NCBI RefSeq assembly: GCF_003369915.1
Contig: NC_046676.1
Coordinates: forward strand, 22,816,001-22,880,000
Reading direction: 5' to 3'
From: Drosophila miranda
Taxonomy: Eukaryota > Arthropoda > Insecta > Diptera > Drosophilidae
DNA length: 64,000 nucleotides
The position numbers and the translations under genes are program-made. Below are positions 22,781-34,300 of this stretch, in pieces. Position 1 is the first letter of the stretch; each line of letters starts with the position of its first letter. A model generated the notes under the pieces. That model was not told the DNA's origin, searched no databases, and saw nothing but the letters and a program-made list of their open reading frames with translations.

Positions 22781-23214
22781 ATGGACAAAGTCGTGTGGCT
22801 GCTGCTGTCGGCAATTCTTCTCGCCACTGATGCTATTGGATACTCAGTACAGTTTGGAATGATGCAATCCCAGGCCGTGCCCATCTATGAAATGAGCTAC
22901 AACATATCTGAAACGTTTCTTACTGTGGAGGTCACACAAAAGGTTGGATTTCTATCATTTGTATCGATGTAAATATGAACTAATTTTTAATTTATATGCA
23001 GGATAAATTGATTTCCAATATTAACCTGATTTTGGTCTTGGACGAGAGTCAAGTGGAACGGGTGGTGGTGGCAACCATACTCACGGGCGGAGTCGGCTGC
23101 AACTACACCATACTGCTAATTGCCTGCATCCAGCCCGAGGAAATTCCAGCAATAGTCACGGTACTCATCTACGGACTGCCCAGTCGGGAGGCCTCAAAAA
23201 TACATCTATCTTAA
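22781..23214 (+). CDS. Small secreted protein of unknown function (124 aa)
   Basis: Two exons, 22781-22942 and 23002-23214, with a 59-nt intron; the join is in phase. The product begins with a signal peptide (MDKVVWLLLSAILLATDAIG). After cleavage about 100 residues remain with only two Cys (CNYT, ACIQP), an N-glycosylation site (NIS) and a hydrophobic middle part (TGGVGCNYTILLIACIQP). It resembles the small secreted proteins common in fly genomes, but I do not recognise the family. The gene begins about 145 bp after the rad50 stop and its stop lies only 18 bp from the end of the convergent DHHC gene, so 3' ends probably overlap. The donor (AAAG|GTTGGA) is weak. Confidence 0.65.
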
Positions 23215-23231
23215 CCTAGCTCAAACACAGA

Positions 23232-24156
23232 TCAGTCTTCGCTCTCCTTGGTAGAGGTAGAGGCCCTCCAGTGGTAGCCATCGTCGGGTAGATCACTGCG
23301 AATGAGTGGCGATAGCCAGGCTATGTGCATGCGCACTCCAAAGACACTTCTTAGGTTCTGCCTGACTCCTCGTTTGTATTTGAGCTTTCGCTGCTTCGTG
23401 CGGTCGGCGGAAACTCCGCCACGGAGCACAATCGGCACATGATAGCCCAACAGGAGGATGCCGTACGCCAAGGCCAGCACATTGAGGCTGTAGAAGAGCA
23501 GGTAGATGTTGGTCCAGAAGCCGCCGGTCACCAGCAGCAACATGGGGCAGGTCAGCTTGAGGACTGTCAGCCAATTGCAGTATATGCTGCTATGGATTAT
23601 CCACATGTAGATCGAGTTGTAGACCAGGGCGTACACAGAGCCCACAAACAAATAGAAAATGAAGCCCATAAAGAAGCGATGGTTCCGGTGGCCGATGCAA
23701 CAGCCCGTGTATAGGCAGTGGTGATCCCGCTTCAGTATGCAAGCGCCGCATATCTTGCAGTGCCACGATCTGGGCGGGGCCAGCCGATTGCACTCTGTGC
23801 ACTCGCGCCACTCAAGGCGCTCCGCCGACTGCTCCGGCGGCGGCTCCACTTGCTTGACTGTGAATTGAAATGGTTCATAGTAGTTCCCATCACTGGACCA
23901 TCGGCTGGACACTGTGTGGCTCACCGTTTACGCTGGTGTCGATCATCATGCATGCGATCATGTTCCCCTTGATGTTGAACACCAGAAACATGGCCATGAG
24001 GAAGGTGAAGGTGTGGAAGAAGCCGCCCGGCTCGTGGAATGCCGGCAACACCACAATAATCTCGAACATGAACACAATCGGCAGAAAGACGCCGATGAGC
24101 AGGAAGCACAAGACATCTGCCAGCCGCCGGGGCAGCGGATTGCTCCGGATTTTCAT
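23232..24156 (-). CDS. DHHC-type palmitoyltransferase (zDHHC family)
   Basis: Two exons on the minus strand: 24156-23925 and 23857-23232, with a 67-nt intron (GTGAGC donor, TTCACAG acceptor). This acceptor, not the nearer CCAG sites, keeps frame; 285 aa. Two transmembrane helices (about 14-37 and 46-61) precede the Cys-rich domain, which runs from CTEC (97-100) through HCKICGAC to DHHC (122-125) and CCIGHRNHRFF. Two more helices and a cytosolic tail with NLRSVFG and a DDGYHW end follow. The catalytic Cys is C125. It would palmitoylate cysteines of membrane proteins in the Golgi or ER. In flies many such genes are testis-biased. In-frame upstream ATGs reach to 24348, but MKIRSNPLPRR just before the first helix is the likely start. 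Confidence 0.9.
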
Positions 24157-24655
24157 TTTATTATATATTCTTAAGGTAAACAACGATCGCAGGGCTTGGA
24201 GTTCCAGAACTGACGATGGTTCGCTTTTCATCACGTGCGGCCAAGCTTTCATTGCAAATGGGGCCAAAGCTTTTTTGACCAAAGCGCCACATATTTGTTG
24301 CGGAAAGCTTCGCAAGCGAGAGCTGCACTTCAGTCGAGGTAGAATCATATTAAAAGTATATTTAAATCAATTAAAAACTATTTCACAGGGCAGACAAGCT
24401 CCAACAATTTGATGTGGGACTTGTGGAAGCGGAAGACTGATACAATTTGCTTATCTTATCAGACACGACCGCACGACAAGTGTACGTAAACCTAATTGAA
24501 TGAAAATGCTTGCGGCAACTGTTGTCAAAGTAATTAACTTGAAAGGATTTACTCTGACTCGACACAAATCACCGCAATCGATAGGACGCATTAATTATTT
24601 GGGTCTTTAATGTGGGGGTGTTTGTTGCTGATTGCCTTCGAGATATTAGGTATTT
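24157..24655. promoter_or_regulatory. Divergent intergenic region between the DHHC and ppk genes
   Basis: This 499-bp head-to-head interval is AT-rich. It contains an open frame continuing upstream of the DHHC start to 24348, GATA-like sites (CTTATCTTATCAG near 24452-24464) and an ATCGATAG (near 24576). No TATA box is obvious. It probably holds both promoters. Confidence 0.4.
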
Positions 24656-26733
24656 ATGGAGACGTTAGCAGGAATTAGCTCAATAGTTGCAATGGAGTCA
24701 TCAAAGAAACCAGAAAGGAAGGGATCCTCTATGTTTCTGTTAAGGAGCTTTGGCAGGAGTCTCAAAGAATTCCTCAAGAGCACGGGCCTGCATGGACTGA
24801 AGTTTGTGGGAGACTCCAGTCTCAGCAGTTGGGAGAGGTGAGAGGAGATGTGAATTAAAAATACAACCCCTACAACCGACATTAGATCATTTTTCTTTTG
24901 CTCATTTGTGGTCGCCTTGGTGATCACATGCAATCTCATCGTGAACATCTACGCCAAGTGGGATAGTACACCGGTGATAATTGGGATCAGCCCACAGGCC
25001 ACCTCCATTCTGAAAGTTCCCTTTCCGGCCATCACCATATGCAACATGAATCAGGTTCAGAGCAGCCAGGTTTCCCATTACAAAGAGTAAGTTCTATCGT
25101 TTTTCTAATCCTAAAGATAGAGCTCTAATCCTATAGGGTATCGCTGTAGAGGCTCCGATGAAAGTGCTATCTTGAAGCTGTTGTGTAACTCCGAAATCGA
25201 CGACTCTGATGACCTTGAAGATGTTGTGAAACGCAGTAGTTTTGCTCGGAATACCCTCAGGATATCTGATTTTGTTTCGAAACACTCGCAGCACTGCGAT
25301 ACAATGCTGCTCCACTGCAGATTCAATGCCGTAGAGCACAACTGCTCGCACCTGTTTCAACCACTCCTGACGGACGAGGGGCTCTGCTGTGTATTCAACT
25401 TCCAGCCACCAGAGTTCCTCTACAAGCCATTGTAAGAGTGCATATCGTTTTGTGGGATATGACCAAGTAAATCATCCCATTTCACTCCAGTTCAAAAAGC
25501 AAACGAAATTTAACAATGAAAAATGGGTTTGAGGCGGTCAAATGGAATCCAGAGACAGGTTATCCCGACAAATTACCAGCCAAATATTATCCAGCGACAG
25601 CCATTGGTGAGTGGCTATGGATAATAGAAAAAAATATATGTAATTAGTGCAAGAACTTCTAGGGACTGGGATTACACTGGGATTTAGTGCTGTTCTCGAT
25701 GCCCAGATGAGCGAGTACTACTGCTCCTCTACTAATGGACCCGGCTTCAAGGTAAGATTGATCTGATATCCATCAAGTAATCTTGTGTTTAAATTATTTT
25801 GCAGGTTTACTTCCACAATCCAACCGAAGTACCTGTTGTTAAGGAGGCAGGACTCATCACCGCCATCGGCTATGAAACCAACTACCGCATGGAGGTGGTA
25901 CGAGCCGAGGCAGTGCCAGCCATTCGCTCCATTTCTCGGGATGGTCGCCAGTGCCTTTTCGGAAACGAGAAGGAACTGATCTTCTACAAGACCTACAGCC
26001 GGCTGAATTGCGAGCACGAATGCATGGCTGGATACTTGTACGAGTCGTGTGCCTGCATACCCTTTGACTATCCGCAGATCTACAGCAACGCCACAATGTG
26101 TGGCATGAAGGACACTCTCTGCCTGCGTCGGGCCCAACAGGCGGCCATCCGACCTGAATGGGTCAAGTGCCGGCAGCAGTGCCTGCCCAGCTGCTTCGAC
26201 CTCAGCTACTTGGCCAGCGGCTTCTCTTTTCCCCTGGCCACTAGCAAATTCCAGTTGGCCAATCCTCTGGTGGAGAGCATGAACAAATCGTATCTGAGAG
26301 AGAACATAGCAGTCATCAATGTCTACTACCGTGAGTCCGTCTACTACGGCAATATGAAGAATGCCTATGTCGGATTGACAGAGTTCCTGTGTAAGTTGAT
26401 CCCTACTGTCTCTCTGACAGATAACTTTATTCTACTCTTTCGTGCACTCCAGCTAACATTGGTGGCGTGATGGGCCTGTTTATGGGCTTTAGTGTAATCT
26501 CACTGGCCGAAATCTTTTACTTTCTTCTTCTGAAACCCCTCGTAGAACTCTTCATGTGGAAAAGATCACCACAGGTTGACATAAAGCATAATGCATTTGC
26601 CATAGAAAAGCCGGGGATTTCCGATAATGAAGCCATGTGGCATACACGAGAACTGTATCCCCAGGGTCTAACGCTAAAGTTCAGCAGAAAAGTAAAGCGA
26701 AGTCGAAATAGCTCAAATGTATTCCCCCAGTGA
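24656..26733 (+). CDS. DEG/ENaC sodium channel, pickpocket (ppk) family
   Basis: Seven exons: 24656-24837, 24886-25086, 25123-25431 (start uncertain), 25491-25606, 25663-25751, 25805-26390 and 26453-26733, about 587 aa. The cytosolic N-terminus ends before TM1 (FFCSFVVALVITCNLIVNIY). The FPAITICN-type motif follows TM1. A large Cys-rich ectodomain contains CEHECMAGYLYESCACIPFDYP and CRQQCLPSCFDLSY. The pre-TM2 and pore segment NIGGVMGLFMGFSVISLAEI has the GxS selectivity filter (GFS), and a basic cytosolic tail ends the protein. It would form an amiloride-sensitive-type cation channel in sensory neurons or epithelia. The exon 2/3 junction is abnormal: the strong GTAAGT donor at 25087 only gives an open frame with a 36-nt intron. 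A poly(A) signal AATAAA is at 26854-26859. The particular ppk gene is not identified. Confidence 0.88.
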
Positions 26734-27371
26734 GAAATAATAGAACATAATAGTTCTACCACAAAATTGCAAATACAGTGCTTGCTAAATTATTTAACGC
26801 TTATATTTGTGTATGTGTATGTGTATGTGTATGTGTGTGTGAGTACATATAAAAATAAACTGCCATATCATGCATATCATTTGCTGACCACCAAAAAGAA
26901 AAATTTGAATGGAAATCAGTTCCATCTAGCCGTTGGACCCCACAAAAAGAAACACTTGAGTAATTGAATTGAATAATAAATATGAAACCCATAAAAAATT
27001 TCGGTTATTTGAATAATAAATGAAAAGTTCAATCGTAAATAAAATATACATAAGCGAATGTATTACATATGTTTTCAAGATCTGAGGATAAATATCAAAC
27101 GCTGCTGGAAAACCTAACAAAATATTGAGTATTTCTTGAATGTTAATTGAAAAGAAAAAACTCTTCAACTGAATCAACTTCTGGCAGAACACATTGTACA
27201 TAATGTTGTTTATATGTACATATATATATGCATAATTTAACTCTCTTAAGCATCTTCTCCTTGGTACTCGTGGAACTCTCACAGCTGCCGTCCTGCGAGC
27301 GAGCAGATGGGTCCATCGCAAAGTCCGTAATAGTATACTCTGGCCGTGCTTAATGCAATTAACTAAGTTTC
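26734..27371. other. 3' UTR and intergenic region after the ppk gene
   Basis: It holds the ppk 3' UTR with a GTATGT hexanucleotide microsatellite (about 26807-26840) and AATAAA at 26854-26859, then AT-rich DNA. A GC-richer island at 27245-27320 has coding-like frames on both strands (see findings) but no recognised product. Confidence 0.5.
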
Positions 27372-29185
27372 TTGGTTAAAAGGGCCACCCCTAAGAGTGT
27401 ACTAAGTATCACCCTTATTTATACGATGTATTTTATGTCAATAAGAGCATTTTGGCCAAAATTACTTTTCCCTGCTACGGTAGCAGCTCGGGGGAAGTAC
27501 ATAAAACAAGAATTCTGGTTGCCTCCTCCTCTTCCTCTGGCTGGCCCCCCATTGCGTTCGTTTCCGTTTACGGTTAACTATCGAAGATGCCACATTTCTC
27601 GGTCGTCTTCTTGGGCAAATTCCCGTGGCTGTGGCCAAGGACGGGACACGGAAACGCTTGCCTTCGCTTTCCCTGCGTTAATTACTGACCTCAACGTGCA
27701 CGTGAAGCGACTAATTTTCGCACACAGCTATTCGGAGCAATGCATAGCTGCATTCATGCATTCATTCAGCAGGAGCACGGTGTCTCTGTTCTTCCTTCTT
27801 CGTCCTTCGTCCGCCTTCTGCTCGACATCCTCTCCATCCGCATCGTTTGCCATCTGCAGACCATCTCTGAAACAGCCCGAAGGGTTTGGCAATACCACAG
27901 AAAATGGGGAGGGCACACTGAGAAACGGCAAGGGTAAAAGCGGAGTGAAAAGCATTCTCACAGTTGAAGACAATTTGCAAAATTGCATCGCTCTTGATGT
28001 TTTGCACGTGGATTCCATCTGCTTTCTGCCTTCTTGTTTTTGTGGCGAGTCAACAATGCAATTGTGCTCTTTTTTCTGGCCCCGACTGTGCGGTACAGTG
28101 CGTTTAAAAAGTGTGGAACACCTATCAAATAAAAGCAGGTTGGATGTCCGCCTTGATCCAAATAAGATATCTATCATGCTGCCATTGTATGATTCTTGGC
28201 CATTCTTGATGTCGAATCAAAAACTAACAGATACTGTCTGACTTTTAAGCCCTCGTCTTCACGCTTTATCTTTTGGTATTATCTCTTGTAAAGACTTACC
28301 AAATTGTCTACAGCTGTCTAACAAGATGCTACAACGCATTGCATTGTGGTAGGTTGGTGAGGGTGGGGAGCAGGTTTTTAAGGAGTTGGGTTTAAGGGGG
28401 CCATCTAAAACCAACTACAAAAAGCTTTGCTCTCGACCATCTTTCAAGCGATAAGACAACTGGCGCAAATGATTACGACGTGTTCTGTGGAAACGTATAC
28501 ATCCAGAGGGCGAATGCTGAGCTGCAAGGGCGGCATCAAGGTACGAAGATAGGGTAGGAAGGGCAGTTGTAACAGGACCCAGTCCCAGTCAGAGTACCAG
28601 TCGCAGCCAACGATGCTTCGTAAATGTCAAGAGCAGGACTAGATTCAATTCTTTATGGCTGTGTTAACGAGCCAATTCGCCCCCCACCGGAGTAGGGATA
28701 CCAGAAACTTTGGCTTTAGATGAAAAATTATGCCATTAAAATGGTGAAAACAAACCACAAATTATTTTTTAAGTCAGCTCTGGTTAGTTTTCCCCGTCAG
28801 GGGTAGAGAAAGTAAGAAGAGGGTTAAATGCGCACACGAGTAATTAACATCACATTTTGCTGGCAAAAGTTGTCAACTTGACAATGAAGTTTTCCCTTCA
28901 CTGCCACTCACTGGGCGGGGCGAGGTTGGGGAGATGCTGGGGCGAAACTCCCTGATTAAGGTATAAATATTTGATTCTAGTGTGGCCCCTGACCCCTGAC
29001 TCCATACCCCATGGCAGCTCCTACTTAAGCATTGTCACTTTATGGGGTTCTGGTCCTGACGCAAACGCCTCAGTTATGCATGAAGTGTATTCATCAAAAT
29101 ACGAGTAGACTCCGAAAACGTACCCGTGAATGTTGCACAGCGTTTTTGGCACGTGTGTCTAGTGGCAGAGGCTGGAAGGATAGAT

Positions 29186-29277
29186 AGATAGATGGATAGA
29201 TGGCCGGATGGAAGGCTGCATGCAGGGGAAGCAATTTAATCGAATACCAAGAAGTCTTCATTCCAGTCACCCATACA

Positions 29278-29319
<42 letters not shown>

Positions 29320-29348
29320 CGATGGAGAGAGAGTCAGAGAGAGAGAGC
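29186..29348. repeat. Compound microsatellite: GATA/GATG, (CA)n, (GA)n
   Basis: Runs of GATAGATAGATAGATGGATAG (29186 on), an uninterrupted AC repeat (about 29277-29317) and GAGAGAGAG tracts (29325-29348) lie close together. All are simple repeats, which explains the THTHTH-type and VCVCVC-type frames. Confidence 0.9.
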
Positions 29349-30905
29349 AGAGTTGCATGCGGAAAAGCAATTAAAACTTCTTGTCAGTGTCTAGGAAGTG
29401 TTTGTTCATATTTTATGATGTTTTCGTGTAGAAAGCTTGATTATGAATGTGTCACCAAGAAGTGTTGCTACCGCTTCTCCCTCTCTGCCACGCTCTCTGT
29501 CTCTCTCTCTCTCTCGCTCGCCCTCTGCCTTTCCTGGAGACTGTTGCATGCAACGAGACTGCCTGCCATTGAGGTTGCAAGAATAATGTATAACATATTA
29601 CACATCCGCTACGTTGGCGCTGCGAGTGCCAGTGCCAGCGTCAGGGCCTCAACAATGAGGAAGACCGAATTGTGAGAATTTTAAATGTGCTAAGTTCCAG
29701 CAAACAAAACTTAAGACTTGGCAACCGCCTGATCTCTCGTCTGGCCATATTCGATTGAATAATTTATTGAATTTATCATGGTGTTTTTTTTGGTTTTGGT
29801 TGAGCGTTTTCCCATAACGCTTGAGTGCATCAATATTTCCTCCTAGCAGTTTTGATGGCTGCCACTTAGGAAGCCATATTTGGGCCGAGCAAAGCAACAA
29901 CAACAGCCAATGGAACCTTGCAGCCATAATGGCACTCATACTCAAGCGCCCACCCTTTGGCTTATATATAATATGTGTTCTGCCACCCTGAAAAGGGTTT
30001 CATAAGAATGGTTTCCCCTGATACCTGCGGCAGAGAACTAGAAACTCGTCGAAAATATGCAAATTTGTCGTCCTGACATGCACATGCTGGTCATCCCCGT
30101 TCCCTTCCCTGTCCCCGGCATCCAAGCCCACGCTCGCCAGCACCTGCCTAATGCACCAAAATGCATTTTAAATTGGGTAATTTTACACATGCCACGCCGC
30201 AGGCGGCAACAACAGCAGAATCGGGTTTAAAAATGGGCGAGCATTTTGGTTTTCGGATTGGACAGATAATATTCATTGCATCAAACATTCCAGTTGGCTT
30301 CTGCTAGCCTGAGGGAGTGGAGGTGGAGGTGGTTGTGGAGGATGTCGGATGTTTGAGTCGGTTGGGATTAGGATAAGCCTGACAGGCTGAATAATCAGGA
30401 CCATCAATCAGGTCTGCTGGCCGGGCCGGGCCATGTCGTTTCGTGCCCTGCACACCTCATTAGCCTAATCGTACAATTGCGCACGGCCGGACACACATAA
30501 ACGTGGCTTTGAGGGGGCCTTGATGGCGGCTGGAGGCGGGATTAACTTTACCGCAATTTGCCCTCATGCACTAAACAATATTTCATTTTCAAGAGTTGAC
30601 TTTTCTCACTGCCGACAGGAGGCTTAGCATTTTAAATCGCGACCACAAGGCTTTTTGACTTCTCTTTTATGTTTCTTCTTGTTCCCCTTAGTACCTATAC
30701 TTTGTGAATATGTAATCGGTGGAGAATGAGTTCTACGCAGATCTGATACTCATTACATATGTTTTTATAGAGAGTTTTGTGGAACAGCTCCCGAAAAACA
30801 GGTGCAAACGCGAATGAAATTCAAGTAATTTGCCTCGAATGCAAGAGAGAAGTGTTCCCAGTATTTGTTTGGGTTCCGCCAGTACGCAGACTCCGATGCT
30901 GCTGG

Positions 30906-30974
30906 CAAAAGGGGGACAACATCCACAGGATAGCCATGCACAGAAAAGGGGGACAGCATCCACAGGATAACCAT
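30906..30974 (+). repeat. 37-bp direct tandem duplication
   Basis: AAAAGGGGGACAACATCCAC at 30906 recurs with one change as AAAAGGGGGACAGCATCCAC at 30943. The match continues through AGGATA(G/A)CCATG. This is two copies with period 37. Confidence 0.85.
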
Positions 30975-31274
30975 GGATTCAGTCCTCCACAGACGGCGGA
31001 GTCGATTGGTGGGGCTGCGGCCGCATATGGGGAAATTGCTGAAATTAAAAAGGCGAACCATGAAACATTGTTTAACGCATGATTGAAAGATGAACTGAAT
31101 GTGTTTATTGTTCTTCATATTTCGAAATCATATCATTTTTCTCCCTTTTGGGGGAAACAAAAGGGTCTAATTGATCTATGAATTTCCATTAGTTTCAAAT
31201 TAAAAAACATTTTTGTCATAATTGCTCCATATTTCACATCCAAATGTAATCAAAGGAAAAATTTGAATTTCCTG

Positions 31275-31379
31275 CGGTCGGTGCAACAAATGAGAGTGTG
31301 CAAATGAATTCTGCTCGAATGTCGGTGCAAAATTGATAAATTTGTATTTTATTTAATTGCTGCATCATTGCACCGACCG
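31275..31379. repeat. Inverted repeat with 12-bp perfect arms
   Basis: CGGTCGGTGCAA (31275-31286) is the exact reverse complement of TTGCACCGACCG (31368-31379). A second direct copy of the left arm core, GTCGGTGCAA, is at 31321-31330 and can pair with the same right arm over 10 bp with a 37-nt loop. Confidence 0.8.
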
Positions 31380-34300
31380 ACATGAGGTCTGTCCAGAATC
31401 GCTTTTAACGCGGACGTGATTCCATATGAACACAGATGATGTTTAGTTTCATTCGAGTCTAGTCGAATCGATTCCGATTCATTTGTTTTAAATTTGCTCT
31501 AAATGTGAGCTATTAAACGGATTGGGGGAGGCGAAAAATGGAGCTGAAAGACAGACCTGAGATCTGAGATCTGCGAGCTGAGCTGCAAATAAATCGTTAG
31601 CAATTCATTTTCCTTGATTGTGTGCCTGGGTGTCTCCTTGAGGCCCTCCTCCGTCTCCGTCTGTGTGCCCTAAGAATCCTCCACACAAGTCAATGCAATC
31701 GGTGTAATCGGAGTAGGAATCGCAGCTTTTCCCCTAATCTCTTTGCTTTATCCTCCGTAATAATAACTACTTCCAGGGCTTTGCTTTAAGGACTTGGCTT
31801 CGTCTTATTCTTCTTTGTTCTTCACTTCTCATGCTCTTCCGCTTTCCCGCTTTTCTCTCTTTTACTTTTATTTTTTTCCCTTGCGTGACAGCTCATGTCT
31901 TGTTTATCTAAATCATCCGACTGTGTAAATGCCAGGCCTGTCTTCCTGTTACCCAGTCCCCAAGCTCTCGTCCATCCGCCTGCCTCAGCTGCCACCTCTT
32001 GTGTTGTGTGCCACGCCACTCCAGAAGTAAGCTCGTGTCATCACATGGCAATGAGTGAATGACTTTGTCGACTAAACTGTTGTGTTCTGCTCTGGCCGGG
32101 CCCGGCTTAGTCTCCGTGAGGCTATGCAAAAATCTGTCGAGTTCTGGTTTTGGTAACAATGGCATGTATGTTCAAGTGCTTCAGTTAGTCGGGTAATTAC
32201 GGCACCGTTGCACATTTCAAAGTCCCTGCCTGGCTCCGAGTTCGGTTTCGACTCAGGCACTGGTTATACCCCACTCGTTATCTGGCAGTGTCGCAATTTC
32301 TCTCTTGCTGCTGGCTGCTGGGCTGTGCTGTGCGTGGCGAGTACTATATTTCTTTTTCTTTTATTTCTTGGTTGATTTTCACATACGACAAGGCAAGTCC
32401 TGGTAATCAGAAATTGATCGCAAACGTTCTCTGGCTCTCTGGTGAAATGAAGGAAATATTGTTACATCATTGGGAGTGCAGTTTTTGTGTGCGCTTCGCA
32501 TCTGTCGGAAATTGCTAAAGACATTGATGCCCAGGCCAGGCCCTGCCAGTGCATAGCCAATATATAGCCAATTCTGCCCTCTGGCTACTTAGTACACATT
32601 ACTTACATAACCTCTATATATGTGCATGTTTGCCAACTTTTTTATCGTTTTTTTCATCTGAGCGATTGCACGTGCTTCGTGTCAGGTTTTTTCCTCATTC
32701 TGCTCCGAGCTCCGAGCAGCTAACGCCTTGAATAAAGGCAGAATGGAAACAAGAAGCTGACGATAATGTAGACAGCTGTCTGTAATATAGCCGTAATATA
32801 GATGGGAGATTGTTAAACTACATTTAAGTGTTGCCTTCATATTGAATTTTAAGAGTTTATGCTTATTTGTCTAAACAATTGGCATCCTGGATGCGTGGGT
32901 ATTGCTTTTGAGTTATGATCCCCAGCAGCGTTTCGATTGATTGATATATTGATTTTCGCGATGACAAATTATCATCATATTGAAGCGGGGGCCGAATCCC
33001 ATAGTGGAGTTGCATCCCATATGGAAATTACTCTATTCTGTGAAATACTGAAAAATATCTCCCACGCAGCATTCAGGTAAAATCATTGCTTAAAGCCGTC
33101 AGTAAATGGTTGGATTCTCGCCTGCCGCAGAGCCATTTTCATCGCGATTCTTCTGCTGCCGCTTTGGAGTAATATGTCCCTTGTGTGTTTTTTGTTGGTT
33201 CTGCCTCTGTTATTGTTTCTCTTTCTTTTTGGTGCCGTACCCCGCCTCCCAAAGCCAATAATGGGCATCGTTTAACCCTACGGCATTGCGTACTAGGAGC
33301 GATGGGAGGAATCTCATCTGCCTTTTTTTTCGGTGGTAGCTCAGGTACAATCTGTGTGGTTGTAGGACATCAGAGAGGGGACTGGGAATGACTGGGCCGG
33401 GTGTGGATGAGCGCCATAAAATAAAGGCTGGAGAATTGCCTTCAGTTATGATTTGTTATTTGATTATGATTTGCATTTCGAGTTGCCAGGCCAACAAATT
33501 GGATTGTCGATCCGAACAATAGTGTGAGGAAGCAGTCAAAACAATGATTCCGATTTTCTTGATAAAGTTAGTTTTCCACACTAGAGCTAACAGTTGCCGG
33601 TTGCAAAAGAACAGTTCCCTTTGTTACAGGATTGCCTGATTACCATACTCATACACACACATACGCTCACACATCTCATATGTACATACGAGTAGTATCT
33701 ATGCCCCCGAGGCGTGCCTCACACCCTGCATTGCTCTTTTGTGCTGCTCCTCCTCTGTGCCAGGGGAGCCATAAAAAAACAAAGGAGAAGGAGCTGGCTA
33801 ACCGTGTGCATATGAAAACGGTAGAGTTGGTGCCCGACCTCGTCCCCTTCCTCACAATCTGAAGAGTGCTCAATTTTCAACGCTTAAATGCCGCATATCA
33901 AGTATACGCCATGAAGAGCGAAGGAGCCTTGGCTGGCCAATGGGCCAGCAGCAGCACAGGTGAACGTTCTCTCTGTTAAACCATCGAATGTGCGGCAGTT
34001 TATATGGCCAGGCTCAGAGGCCAAAGCCAGTTGTCTTCCCGTGTGTCCGGCCAAATGATAGATGACATCTCTGACAGTTGGCCAGTATCGAAGAAATTGC
34101 TCAAGACAGCCGACAGATGTGGATAAGAATTTGATTGATATTCGGCCGCCGGAGTGGCCGCCCCACTCAAACGGATTGTAAAGAAATCTCCAGATAAGAC
34201 CCGGATTGACTTTAAAGGGAATCGAGCACTCAGAGGCCAGACATTAATGGGAATTTGTGTAAATTTCCATTTGTCAAATGCGTTGATGAAATGTTCCATA

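Noticed and set aside
23858-23924. Continuous reading of the DHHC second frame upstream to 23924
   Set aside because: That frame starts inside the intron; phase shows that exon 1 ends at 23925 and exon 2 starts at 23857.
29275-29317. Frame reading THTHTHTH
   Set aside because: Simple (CA)n microsatellite.
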